Below are positions 52,602-60,955 of a stretch of 64,000 bases of DNA, in pieces. Origin of the DNA: DATFKA01 sp035268885 (lineage in GTDB: Bacteria > Bacteroidota > Bacteroidia > Chitinophagales > Saprospiraceae); assembly GCA_035268885.1 (NCBI GenBank), contig DATFKA010000175.1:1-64000 (forward strand). Reading direction: 5' to 3'. A model generated the notes under the pieces. The model was not told the origin of the DNA. It searched no databases and saw only the letters and a list, made by a program, of their open reading frames with translations. Position 1 is the first letter of the stretch. Each line of letters starts with the position of its first letter. Both the position numbers and the translations under genes were made by a program.

Positions 52602-55346
52602 ATGAAACATTTCTTTCCTTTTTTTGTGCTTTTATTGTGTAGCCAGGTACTTTCTTTTGCTCAGGACATCCCCCTTCCAGAGCATCCACGTCCCGATTTT
52701 GAGCGGCCCGACTGGCAGAACCTGAATGGGAACTGGGCTTTTGCCTTTGATTCTGCCGATGTTGGTCTGCAGGAAGGCTGGCAGCAGGGCAATAAATCTT
52801 TTGAAAAAACAATAAGCGTACCCTTTCCCTGGGGCTCTGCGCTTTCCGGACTGCAAGACGAAGCGGACATCGGTTGGTATCAGCGTACGATCACGGTCGC
52901 CGATGACTGGGAAGGACAGCGTATTTTCCTCACTATCGGGGCCTCCGACTGGAAAACCAGCGTCTGGCTCGACGGTGAGCTACTCGGCGAACACGAAGGT
53001 GGCTACGTGCCCTTCTCCTTTGAGCTTACGGACCAGGTGCGTTTTGGCGAAAGCCAGCAGCTCATCATCCGGGTGGATGATGCAAGACGGGATTTTACGC
53101 TCTATGGCAAACAAGGCTACGGAAACGCCCGCGGCATCTGGCAGACCATTTATTTGGAAGCCCGCGGAAAAAACTATTTAGACGCCCTGCACTTTACACC
53201 AGATATTGATGCCCAAAAAGTAAAGGTAACCGCCTATCTGCCTGAACCCGCCCAGAATGATTTAACTTTCAACCTGAATATCTTTGGCGAGGGTGCCCCC
53301 ATCACCCGCTATTTGCAAATCCCCAAAGGCGCATATAAAGAGACTTTTGACATCCCGATTCCCGATCCGCACCTCTGGACCCTCGATGACCCCTTCCTCT
53401 ATACGGTAGAGGCGCAATTAGAAGATGATCTGTTACAGACCTACTTTGGGATGCGTAAGATATCCGTGGAGAATCTGCCCGGCACGGATCATCCCTACAT
53501 CGCCTTAAATAACAAACCCATCTACCTGCAATTAGCCCTGGACCAATCTTATCATCCGGAGGGTTTTTATACTTTCCCAAGTGATCAGTTCCTACAAGAA
53601 GAGATCATGCGCAGCAAAGATATCGGGCTGAATGGTATTCGTACCCACATCAAGGTAGAAGTGCCGCGTAAGCTTTACTGGGCCGACAAATTGGGTCTGC
53701 TGGTGATGGAAGATCTTCCCAATTCCTGGGGCGAGCCGAATCGCTATATGCAGGCCGAATCGGAATATACCATGCGCGAAATGATCAAGCGAGACTATAA
53801 TCACCCCTCCATCTTCTCCTGGGTTGTCTTCAATGAAACTTGGGGGCTTTTTACGGAAGTAGAAACCGAAGACGGCCAAAAGGAGCAAAAATACCTGCCC
53901 GAAACCCAGCAATGGGTCGCCTCCATGTACTACCTGGCCAAATCACTGGACGGCTCCCGACTGGTAGAAGATAATTCTATCTGTTGTGGGCGGGGTCACA
54001 CCGAGACAGATATCAATTCCTGGCACCAATACCTGCCCGGTTACAAATGGGATGAGCACATTCAAAATATTGTCGAGAATACCTATGAGGGTAGTACGCA
54101 TCATTTCGAAGAAGGCTTCCAACAAGGGCGGCAACCCAATATCAACTCAGAGTGCGGTAACGTATGGGGCTACGATGGTAGTACGGGGGATGTAGACTGG
54201 AGCTATGATTACCACCGAATGATGAATAGCTTTCGGCGTTTTCCGAAAATTGCCGGTTGGCTCTACACTGAGCACCACGATGTAATCAATGAATGGAATG
54301 GCTATTGGCGCTTTGATCGCTCAGAGAAGGAGACCGGCATGGACGAAATTATGGAAGGGATGAGCCTAAATGATCTGCACAGCCCGGTCTACCTCTCCAT
54401 GGGAAATGAGATCACCCGTACGGTACAGGCCGGTGAGGTAGTGATGCAGCCCATGTTCCTCTCGGTGATGACTGATCAGGATTTTGGCCAGACCCTGAGC
54501 ATTGAGTCGGAGCTCTGGCACACCAACTACATTGGCGAGACGGAGAAGCAATTTCAGTCCATCCAGCTCATCAATTACCGCCCCTGGATGCAGGATACCC
54601 TGCCCGATCTGCGACTGAACATTCCACAACAAAATGGGCTGGCCGTACTCAAAGTGAAGGTGCTGGATGAGTCGGGTAATATCTTACATCGCAATTTTAT
54701 GCATTTTGAAGTACAAGACGGTCGTAAGCTTCCGGGGGTAAGGGTGCTATCTGCTTCCGCAAAAGACTATACCGCCGCCGAGTGGAGCCAGAAAGAATGG
54801 CAGGTATTGGAAGGCAAGAAGGTGAACGGTGCCGGTAAGGGCTACTTCGAATATACGATAGCAGTACCGTCTTCGGCGGGTTTACGTTCGGCAGAGGAAG
54901 CTTACTTTTTGGTGGAGGCTTCCGCCAAAACACTTTTTGTCAAGGATCAGGAAAACTATAATGCGAATCAGGATTTCATGAAGGGCTCTCGCGTAGCGCC
55001 CAGTAGCAACCCAAATGCTTATCCCATGTCGGATGAGGCCCTATCCCCTTCCGAAATAACGATCCGCGTGAATGGTCGCAAGGTAGCTTCGCAGGTTTTG
55101 CCCGACGATCCGGCCGACCATCGGGGCGTACTCTCCTGGCATCACCAATTGCAAGACGGGAAATTGCGAGAAGCTGGTTCTTACGGATACCTCATCAAAG
55201 TACCCGTCAGGCGCAGTGTTTTGCGCAAAGCGGCCCGGGAGGGAAAAATCAGTCTACGCCTGGAGACGGTAGGTCAAGCCGGAATTGCGATTTACGGGAA
55301 AACGTTTGGTCGCTATCCCTTTGATCCCAGCCTGGTGATCCGTTAA
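52602..55346 (+). CDS. GH2 beta-galactosidase/beta-glucuronidase-like enzyme
   Basis: A 914-residue secreted enzyme starting at 52602 with the signal peptide MKHFFPFFVLLLCSQVLSF; the ATG at 52569 would put an extra tail in front of it. Sugar-binding, Ig-like and TIM-barrel domains are in GH2 order. The acid/base is E412 (VVFNETWGL) and the nucleophile E517 (NSECGNVWGYDG). The closing barrel segment GWLYTEHHDVINEWNGYW mirrors the TQLTDVEQEVNG end of glucuronidase-type GH2. About 300 further residues form beta-domains. Whether it acts on galactosides, glucuronides or mannosides is undecided. It is far more divergent from LacZ than the first GH2. The isomerase/epimerase gene follows 85 bases later. 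Confidence 0.92.
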   Translation: MKHFFPFFVLLLCSQVLSFAQDIPLPEHPRPDFERPDWQNLNGNWAFAFDSADVGLQEGWQQGNKSFEKTISVPFPWGSALSGLQDEADIGWYQRTITVADDWEGQRIFLTIGASDWKTSVWLDGELLGEHEGGYVPFSFELTDQVRFGESQQLIIRVDDARRDFTLYGKQGYGNARGIWQTIYLEARGKNYLDALHFTPDIDAQKVKVTAYLPEPAQNDLTFNLNIFGEGAPITRYLQIPKGAYKETFDIPIPDPHLWTLDDPFLYTVEAQLEDDLLQTYFGMRKISVENLPGTDHPYIALNNKPIYLQLALDQSYHPEGFYTFPSDQFLQEEIMRSKDIGLNGIRTHIKVEVPRKLYWADKLGLLVMEDLPNSWGEPNRYMQAESEYTMREMIKRDYNHPSIFSWVVFNETWGLFTEVETEDGQKEQKYLPETQQWVASMYYLAKSLDGSRLVEDNSICCGRGHTETDINSWHQYLPGYKWDEHIQNIVENTYEGSTHHFEEGFQQGRQPNINSECGNVWGYDGSTGDVDWSYDYHRMMNSFRRFPKIAGWLYTEHHDVINEWNGYWRFDRSEKETGMDEIMEGMSLNDLHSPVYLSMGNEITRTVQAGEVVMQPMFLSVMTDQDFGQTLSIESELWHTNYIGETEKQFQSIQLINYRPWMQDTLPDLRLNIPQQNGLAVLKVKVLDESGNILHRNFMHFEVQDGRKLPGVRVLSASAKDYTAAEWSQKEWQVLEGKKVNGAGKGYFEYTIAVPSSAGLRSAEEAYFLVEASAKTLFVKDQENYNANQDFMKGSRVAPSSNPNAYPMSDEALSPSEITIRVNGRKVASQVLPDDPADHRGVLSWHHQLQDGKLREAGSYGYLIKVPVRRSVLRKAAREGKISLRLETVGQAGIAIYGKTFGRYPFDPSLVIR

Positions 55347-55431
55347 TTAGCAGGCTTGTTCGGGGAAAATTTTCCTCTTCCCCAGCTTTTCATTAAATTG
55401 GAGTTCATTAACTAACCACATAACGAAACGT

Positions 55432-56484
55432 ATGAAAACTATTAAAGGACCGGCTATCTTTTTGGCGCAGTTTATGGGAGATACCCACCCATTCAACAGC
55501 CTGGAAGGTATTTGTCAATACATGGCTGATTTTGGATATAAAGGCGTACAAATCCCTGCCTGGGATGATCGCCTCATTGACTTGAAAAAAGCGGCAGAGA
55601 GTAAGACCTATTGTGATGAACTGAAAGGTAAGATCCGCAACTTTGGTCTGGAAATAACCGAGCTGGCCACGCACCTACAGGGACAGCTGGTAGCGGTACA
55701 CCCCACCTACGATAAACAATTCGACAACTTCGCTCCCAAGGAAGTACACGGAAAGCCGAAAGCACGCCAGGAATGGGCCGTAGAGCAGGTAACCCTGGCC
55801 GCAAAAGCCAGTGCTAACCTCGGCCTGAGTGCCAGTGCCAGCTTCTCCGGTGCCCTGGTTTGGCCTTTTCTGTATCCCTGGCCACAGCGCCCGGCCGGAT
55901 TGGTGGAGACCGGTTTTAAAGAGCTGGCGGATCGCTGGGTACCTATCTTAAATGCCTACGAAGAGGCAGGGGTCGACCTTTGTTACGAATTGCATCCGGG
56001 GGAAGATCTGCACGACGGAACCTCTTTCGAAATGTTTCTGGAGCACACCAACAACCACGCACGGGCCTGTATCAATTATGACCCGAGCCACTTCGTCCTC
56101 CAGTGCATGGATTATGTACAGTTTATCGATTTCTACCACGAACGCATTAAGGCCTTCCACGTGAAGGATGCCGAATTCAATCCCAGTGGTAAGCAGGGCG
56201 TATACGGTGCCTACCAATCCTGGGTCGATCGCGCGGGGCGCTTCCGCTCTCTGGGGGATGGCCACGTAGATTTTGGTGCTATTTTCTCTAAACTGTCCCA
56301 GTACGATTACGACAGCTGGGCCGTTCTGGAATGGGAATGCTGTATTAAATCACCAGAACAAGGAGCCCGCGAAGGAGCCCCCTTTATTCAGGAACACATC
56401 ATTGAGGTGACGGAAAAAGCCTTCGATGATTTTGCCGACAGCGGCACGGATGAAGAAGGGAACCGGAAGTTGTTGGGACTGTAA
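55432..56484 (+). CDS. Sugar phosphate isomerase/epimerase (xylose isomerase-like TIM barrel)
   Basis: A 350-residue TIM-barrel protein without signal peptide. The family core is there: GYKGVQIPAWDDRLIDLKK, GVDLCYELHPGEDLHDGTSF (metal-binding glutamate), CINYDPSHFVLQ (metal-binding aspartate), IKAFHVKDAEF and LGDGHVDFGAIF, and WAVLEWECC with the last glutamate. Members isomerise or epimerise sugars; in Bacteroidota such proteins occur beside Gfo/Idh/MocA and DUF1080 enzymes in 3-keto-sugar pathways. It is behind the GH2 gene and may share its transcript. Confidence 0.92.
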   Translation: MKTIKGPAIFLAQFMGDTHPFNSLEGICQYMADFGYKGVQIPAWDDRLIDLKKAAESKTYCDELKGKIRNFGLEITELATHLQGQLVAVHPTYDKQFDNFAPKEVHGKPKARQEWAVEQVTLAAKASANLGLSASASFSGALVWPFLYPWPQRPAGLVETGFKELADRWVPILNAYEEAGVDLCYELHPGEDLHDGTSFEMFLEHTNNHARACINYDPSHFVLQCMDYVQFIDFYHERIKAFHVKDAEFNPSGKQGVYGAYQSWVDRAGRFRSLGDGHVDFGAIFSKLSQYDYDSWAVLEWECCIKSPEQGAREGAPFIQEHIIEVTEKAFDDFADSGTDEEGNRKLLGL

Positions 56485-56488
56485 GTTC

Positions 56489-56550
56489 AGGGTTTAGTGC
56501 TTAGCGTTTAGAGGGAAAACTCTTTGTCTATCCTCTAAACGCTAAACCCT
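56489..56550. repeat. Inverted repeat between convergent genes
   Basis: AGGGTTTAG-TGCT-TAGCGTTTAGAGG pairs with CCTCTAAACGCTAAACCCT, 17 bases further on: arms of 19 paired bases with one 7-base bulge. It lies between the epimerase and the porin-like gene and can work as a terminator-like hairpin, though without a T-run. It also resembles dispersed REP-like sequences. Confidence 0.55.
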
Positions 56551-56557
56551 AACCACT

Positions 56558-57130
56558 TTAGTAATCCCAGGAAAAACCAAAGCGCAGCTGTAACTGAGCA
56601 TAGGGCGTAGAAAAATCTTCACTCTCAAACCCAACCGCATCTACATCCGTAATGAATCGATAGCCCCCCTCCAGTCCCAGACGGAACCACGATGTCACAT
56701 TAATTTCGGCACCCAGCGAGGGGGAAATACCAAAGACCCGATCTTCCGCATCGCCTGAAACCTCCAACCGACCGCCGCCGGCGTATACGCCAAAACGAGG
56801 ATGGATAACGCGATTTGAACTGGGGGCGTAAGCCAGATTTAGACCACGGTGACGCAGACGAAAGAACTCCGTCCGATCTCTACCGCTGATCAGTGCATCA
56901 TCGCGCATGCGATTCCACGACCAGCCAATGTACAGCGACTTCCCGAATTCAAAATCGACACTCCCGCCACTAAAGTACTGGGCATCGTCATCGTATAGAG
57001 AAAAATTCTGGGTACTGGTAAACCAAAAACCGGTGAGATCTAAACTACCAAAAAGCGTTTCTTGTGCTTTGGCAGCAGGAGAGTAAGCTAAACCGGCGGT
57101 TAATAATAAGGCAAATAATAGTTTATTCAT
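56558..57130 (-). CDS. Outer-membrane beta-barrel protein, porin-like
   Basis: A 190-residue protein starting at 57130 with signal peptide MNKLLFALLLTAGLAYSPAA (cleavage near AKAQ). The mature part is a run of short amphipathic strands with alternating aromatic residues (LFGSLDLTGFWFTSTQ, YIGWSWNRMRDD, LNLAYAPSSNRVIHPRFGVY, FRLGLEGGYRFITDV, YAQLQLRFGFSWDY) ending in an aromatic residue, as expected for an outer-membrane barrel of about 8 strands. No specific family is recognised. The longer frame from 57223 lacks a signal in its first part. Confidence 0.8.
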   Translation of the reverse strand: MNKLLFALLLTAGLAYSPAAKAQETLFGSLDLTGFWFTSTQNFSLYDDDAQYFSGGSVDFEFGKSLYIGWSWNRMRDDALISGRDRTEFFRLRHRGLNLAYAPSSNRVIHPRFGVYAGGGRLEVSGDAEDRVFGISPSLGAEINVTSWFRLGLEGGYRFITDVDAVGFESEDFSTPYAQLQLRFGFSWDY

Positions 57131-57243
57131 GTCGGTATATTTTAGTGATACACGATTTCGGCAAAAATGCCGGGTGATTTCACTAACTGGATGGTGACTG
57201 ACACCACCTACCCCTATTATCAACCGCCGGTTTTAATTTTTTA

Positions 57244-59268
57244 TTAACGCAATTTCACCATTCCGTAGCGACGGCCATTTTCGTATTTGACGATAAAGGC
57301 ATTCACAAAGCCCATATCACGGGCCTGAGCCTGGGCCTGCTTAGCCGCTTCCGGACTTAAGAAAGCTGCCAGCAATACCCGGGTAATTCCTCTTTCGGTC
57401 AGGTATTCTGTTTCAATATCGCCCACCGTAGCCAACTGCTGAAATTGTGGATTGTTCTCATCGAATTTTTTCACCGCGACCAATTGTACCTTGTAATAAG
57501 TACCTTCATATTTAGGCGCTGAAGTGCGGTATTCCGCCTGGTCAAAGGGCGCCATGCCCGTCATGACATAAGGCTCACCGGGCGTACTGGTCTCGATATT
57601 GGTATTGTCCGTCGTATTGTCGGAATTATTCGTATTGCCCGAGTTGTCCGGGGGTACGGTCGTATTATTTCCGCCGGTAGTCGGTGGTCCGGTATTTTCC
57701 GGTTCGACGATAATCGCCTGTGCAAAGATATCTCCCGCCTTATCAAAGGTATTGAAGCCCTGGCTTTCCGGTAAAAAGCCGGGCACGTCGACGTCAATGC
57801 GAAACTGTCGATTGGGCAAGACCGCGAAGCGAAAGCCTTGCGTTCCTTCCTTAACGGCTTGCATCTCCACCTGAATTTGCTGACCGGACTCCGTAATCTC
57901 GTAGAGCGTAACGGTGTAGTAATTTACGGGTTCTCCATTACTGGCGTCAATTACCGTCCCCTGATAACTAATGTCTTTACTTTCCTCAGCGATAAACTCA
58001 AAAATATCATCGTCCAGGGTAGAGAGTTTCTCCCCACCAAATATACGGTTAGAGCTGAGAAAGCCCCCCGTTTCGTACTCGGAATAATGGTAGTCATCGG
58101 CACTGGAATTATAGGGCATCCCCAGGTTGACGGGCTGGGTCCAATTCGTAAAATTCCCCTCCGAAACCAATATATCGAAGCCACCCAGGGAAGGATGGTT
58201 ATTGGAGGAGAAATACAAACGACCTTCTTCGGCATCATAATAAGGTGTAACCTCATCACCGTTGGTATTTACCGGCGCACCCAGGTTGATGGGTTGAGAA
58301 AAAGCAGCTCCGGGTAAATTAACATTGCGGGTAGCGTAGTAAATGTCCAAACCACCCTGCGCACCATTACCACTTCGGTTAGACGCGAAATAAAGAAATT
58401 CGGTATTGCTGCGCTGGGTAACAAAAGGATGGGTATTGGTTACGCCTGCGGCATTAATAGCATCGGGTAGCCTTCTGGGCTGTGACCAAACCACACCGTC
58501 GAGCGTAATCACGTAGATCTCGCAGCGCGTTTTCAAATCTCCAAAACTACCTTCTTCGCAGACCGTGAAGTACATGCGCTGACCATCTGGCGAAAGGGAA
58601 GGGTTCGCGAATTGCCCGTTGTTAATCAGTGGAAAATTGGAAGGTAATTCCCCTTTTGACCAACTCTCGCCCATCAACTCACTCTGATAGATGCGGGTCG
58701 TCCCGCCTACGGCAGAAGAATACAATAAACTGCCGTCGGGCGCCAGCTCGGGGGCGAAGTCATTAGCGGCAGTATTAACGCCGCCGCCGAGGTGAATCAT
58801 TTCTACAGACTGATCGGCATTAGCCGCCGCTACCTTGGCTAGCTGTGTACCTTCAATCTCTATTTGTACAATACGTTCCAATAAGCTTTTATCTTCTCCG
58901 GTATAAGTGTCCAGGAATTCATTAAAAGCCCGAATCGCCTGATCGTAATCGTTAGATTGCTTGAGGTTGCGGGCGTAGTACAAACCAGCGAGCGGAAAAT
59001 CATCCGTTTCATCCTTCACGTTGGCAAAGGCTTTAGCCGCATTGGGGTAGTCCCGCAGTAGATCGTACGCTTCTCCCGCCTTGTAGATGAGTTCCGTTTT
59101 TTTGTTTTTCTTACGCCAGGCCTGCTCGTATAGTTTGGCCGCCTCGGTGTAATTACCGGCCTCAAAGGAATCTTCAGCCTGATTTCTTAGCTTTCGCCAA
59201 CTTTGGGCCTGGGTAGCCGTTGCACAGAACAATAGAATACCCAACAAGTATATCGTTTTCTTAATCAT
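57244..59268 (-). CDS. PorE-like TPR/PD40 envelope protein with C-terminal SPOR domain
   Basis: A 674-residue exported protein (signal peptide, residues 1-21). Domains: TPR repeats (about 25-140, FEAGNYTEAAKLYEQAW), a WD40-like PD40 propeller (about 155-440, FAPELAPDGSLLYSSA, NPSLSPDGQRMYFTV, FASNRSGNGAQGG, YFSSNNHPSLGGFDILV), a carboxypeptidase-regulatory-like sandwich (about 445-535), an N/T/P-rich linker, and a SPOR domain (about 590-674). PorE of the type IX secretion system has the same first three parts but ends with an OmpA domain. Here a SPOR domain, which binds denuded peptidoglycan, takes that place. A role in anchoring an outer-membrane complex to the wall is likely. It ends about 110 bases before the porin-like gene. 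Confidence 0.85.
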   Translation of the reverse strand: MIKKTIYLLGILLFCATATQAQSWRKLRNQAEDSFEAGNYTEAAKLYEQAWRKKNKKTELIYKAGEAYDLLRDYPNAAKAFANVKDETDDFPLAGLYYARNLKQSNDYDQAIRAFNEFLDTYTGEDKSLLERIVQIEIEGTQLAKVAAANADQSVEMIHLGGGVNTAANDFAPELAPDGSLLYSSAVGGTTRIYQSELMGESWSKGELPSNFPLINNGQFANPSLSPDGQRMYFTVCEEGSFGDLKTRCEIYVITLDGVVWSQPRRLPDAINAAGVTNTHPFVTQRSNTEFLYFASNRSGNGAQGGLDIYYATRNVNLPGAAFSQPINLGAPVNTNGDEVTPYYDAEEGRLYFSSNNHPSLGGFDILVSEGNFTNWTQPVNLGMPYNSSADDYHYSEYETGGFLSSNRIFGGEKLSTLDDDIFEFIAEESKDISYQGTVIDASNGEPVNYYTVTLYEITESGQQIQVEMQAVKEGTQGFRFAVLPNRQFRIDVDVPGFLPESQGFNTFDKAGDIFAQAIIVEPENTGPPTTGGNNTTVPPDNSGNTNNSDNTTDNTNIETSTPGEPYVMTGMAPFDQAEYRTSAPKYEGTYYKVQLVAVKKFDENNPQFQQLATVGDIETEYLTERGITRVLLAAFLSPEAAKQAQAQARDMGFVNAFIVKYENGRRYGMVKLR

Positions 59269-59379
59269 GATATTGAGTTTGTTTACAAACGAAAGTAAAC
59301 GGCAGATTCTTATCTCTAACCGTCAATACAAAGTATAATACATTATAAAATTAGGAAATTTATAACTGGTGGGCTAATT

Positions 59380-59967
59380 TTATCCGGCAAAGGAACGATC
59401 TCCGCTTAATAATCGCTCAATGACGGGCGCAAAATGCCGATGCTCCAATGCCTGGACCCGCTGGGCTATCAGCTCGGGACCATCGCTTTCTTCTAATTGA
59501 CAACGCGCCTGAAAAATAATATCCCCCTCATCGTACCGCTCGTTCACGTAATGGATCGTTATCCCGCTTTCCTCTTCATGAGCCGCCTTAACTGCCCGGT
59601 GTACATGCATCCCGTACATACCCTTTCCGCCAAATTTTGGCAGTAAGGCAGGATGAATATTAATGATGGCCCGGGGATAAGCTGCTACCAGATAAGGAGG
59701 GATCAACCACAGGAAACCCGCCAGCACAATCAGATGGATGTCGTATTTCTCCAGTACCGTTAGCAGGTCTTCACTTTCGTAAAAATCCGGACGCTCCAGT
59801 ACCATCGTTTCCAGACCGTAATCCTCTGCCATGGCTAAGGCCGGGGCACTGGCTTTGTTGGAGATAAGTAGCGGACAGTTTACCGCTTCCTTATCCTGAA
59901 AATATTCAATGATCTTGCGGGCGTTGGAGCCGGTACCCGATACAAATAGTGCAATATTCCTGGTCAT
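59380..59967 (-). CDS. purN: Phosphoribosylglycinamide formyltransferase
   Basis: A 195-residue enzyme of purine synthesis that transfers a formyl group from 10-formyl-tetrahydrofolate to GAR. Visible motifs: IALFVSGTGSNARKIIEYF (phosphate loop), DIHLIVLAGFLWLIPPYL, AIINIHPALLPKFGGKGMYG (catalytic N-x-H-P), and ITIHYVNERYDEGDII with the key aspartate. The ATG at 59967 (MTRNIAL) is preferred to the one six bases upstream. It lies immediately behind porD in the opposite-reading block of housekeeping genes, 83 bases away, all on the minus strand. Confidence 0.95.
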   Translation of the reverse strand: MTRNIALFVSGTGSNARKIIEYFQDKEAVNCPLLISNKASAPALAMAEDYGLETMVLERPDFYESEDLLTVLEKYDIHLIVLAGFLWLIPPYLVAAYPRAIINIHPALLPKFGGKGMYGMHVHRAVKAAHEEESGITIHYVNERYDEGDIIFQARCQLEESDGPELIAQRVQALEHRHFAPVIERLLSGDRSFAG

Positions 59968-60050
59968 GAGCAAAGGATTAGTCTGGCCGGTAAAGGTAAT
60001 ACCCTTTGGACGAATAGCCCGTAGTATACCCGATATTTGTTCTTCCCCAA

Positions 60051-60950
60051 CTAGCGAATCGTCCTGTACTCATTGGCATTGGTCGCATCGATTCGACTCA
60101 TAATGCGGATCGTTTTGCTTTTTTCATCCGAGGTACCCCGTTTGAAAATTTCAATGATCTCATCACTTTTCGCATTCAGAAACATCTGCAGAATCATGGA
60201 GTTGGGATAGTTTTGGTAGACATCCTGAAGATTATCCAGGTACTGTGCAATGACGGCGCGGCCTTCATTGGGCTGCTCCGCCATGACATCCAGGCCATAG
60301 CGATGATAGTTGTACATAGCCTCCCGGTAAGGACGTACACGGGGTGATAATAAGTTCTCCACCATCCAAAAGCGATTACGATTCCCGTCCATGGAGCGCC
60401 AGCCCTGAAATTGTCCGTTTTGAGGAGTCGTATTTAGAATGTCCTGGGCCGTCTGAAAATAAGGCTCCCCGCCGTAGAGGGCAAAAGAATCAAAATCAAG
60501 ACCTAAAATGATATAGGCGTAAAAGGATAAAACCGACGAAAGATTATCATTGAATGTGTTGGTGCTAAATTGCAGGGGCTGGTATTGTTGATACGAGAAT
60601 TGAACATCCTGATCAATGTGGTTCAACAGAGCCGTTTGGTAATCACTGTTGTAAATTGGCCGGGACGATTGAATCGCCAGGGAAGCCTTAAAGGTGGTAG
60701 GCGACAATTCTTCCTGAACCGTCAGCAGAATATTACAGTCGATGCGCTCCCCCTGTGCAAAATCTTCCTGTGTCCAGGAAGTGTTATTCATGAAATCTCG
60801 AATAGATTGTTCCAATGTCTCAAAGACAGCGGGGTCTACCGTCTGTAGCTTTTGGATATTGATCCGCACATTGCAGTTCAGTTCCTGAGCTTCAAGGGTA
60901 AAGCCGGATAATAGTAATAGCAGGAGGAATATCGATCTGCGCATAATCAT
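60051..60950 (-). CDS. porD: DUF4835 protein, PorD-type T9SS component
   Basis: A 299-residue exported protein with signal peptide (MRRSIFLLLLLLSGFTLEAQ). It belongs to the DUF4835/PorD family of the type IX secretion/gliding machinery: ELNCNVRINIQKLQTVDPAV, FETLEQSIRDFMNNTSW, CNILLTVQEE, FYAYIILGLDFDSFALYGGE, YFQTAQDILNTTP and GWRSMDGNRNRFWMVENLLS are all typical. It is five bases behind coaBC (opposite reading side on the same strand) and conserved next to rpoZ and bamD in this phylum. Its exact job in secretion is not settled. Confidence 0.94.
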   Translation of the reverse strand: MIMRRSIFLLLLLLSGFTLEAQELNCNVRINIQKLQTVDPAVFETLEQSIRDFMNNTSWTQEDFAQGERIDCNILLTVQEELSPTTFKASLAIQSSRPIYNSDYQTALLNHIDQDVQFSYQQYQPLQFSTNTFNDNLSSVLSFYAYIILGLDFDSFALYGGEPYFQTAQDILNTTPQNGQFQGWRSMDGNRNRFWMVENLLSPRVRPYREAMYNYHRYGLDVMAEQPNEGRAVIAQYLDNLQDVYQNYPNSMILQMFLNAKSDEIIEIFKRGTSDEKSKTIRIMSRIDATNANEYRTIR

Positions 60951-60955
60951 ATGTA

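Noticed and set aside
56489..56550. Telomere-like GGGTTTAG units as sign of a chromosome end or eukaryotic contamination
   Set aside because: The units are part of a single hairpin between two ordinary bacterial genes.
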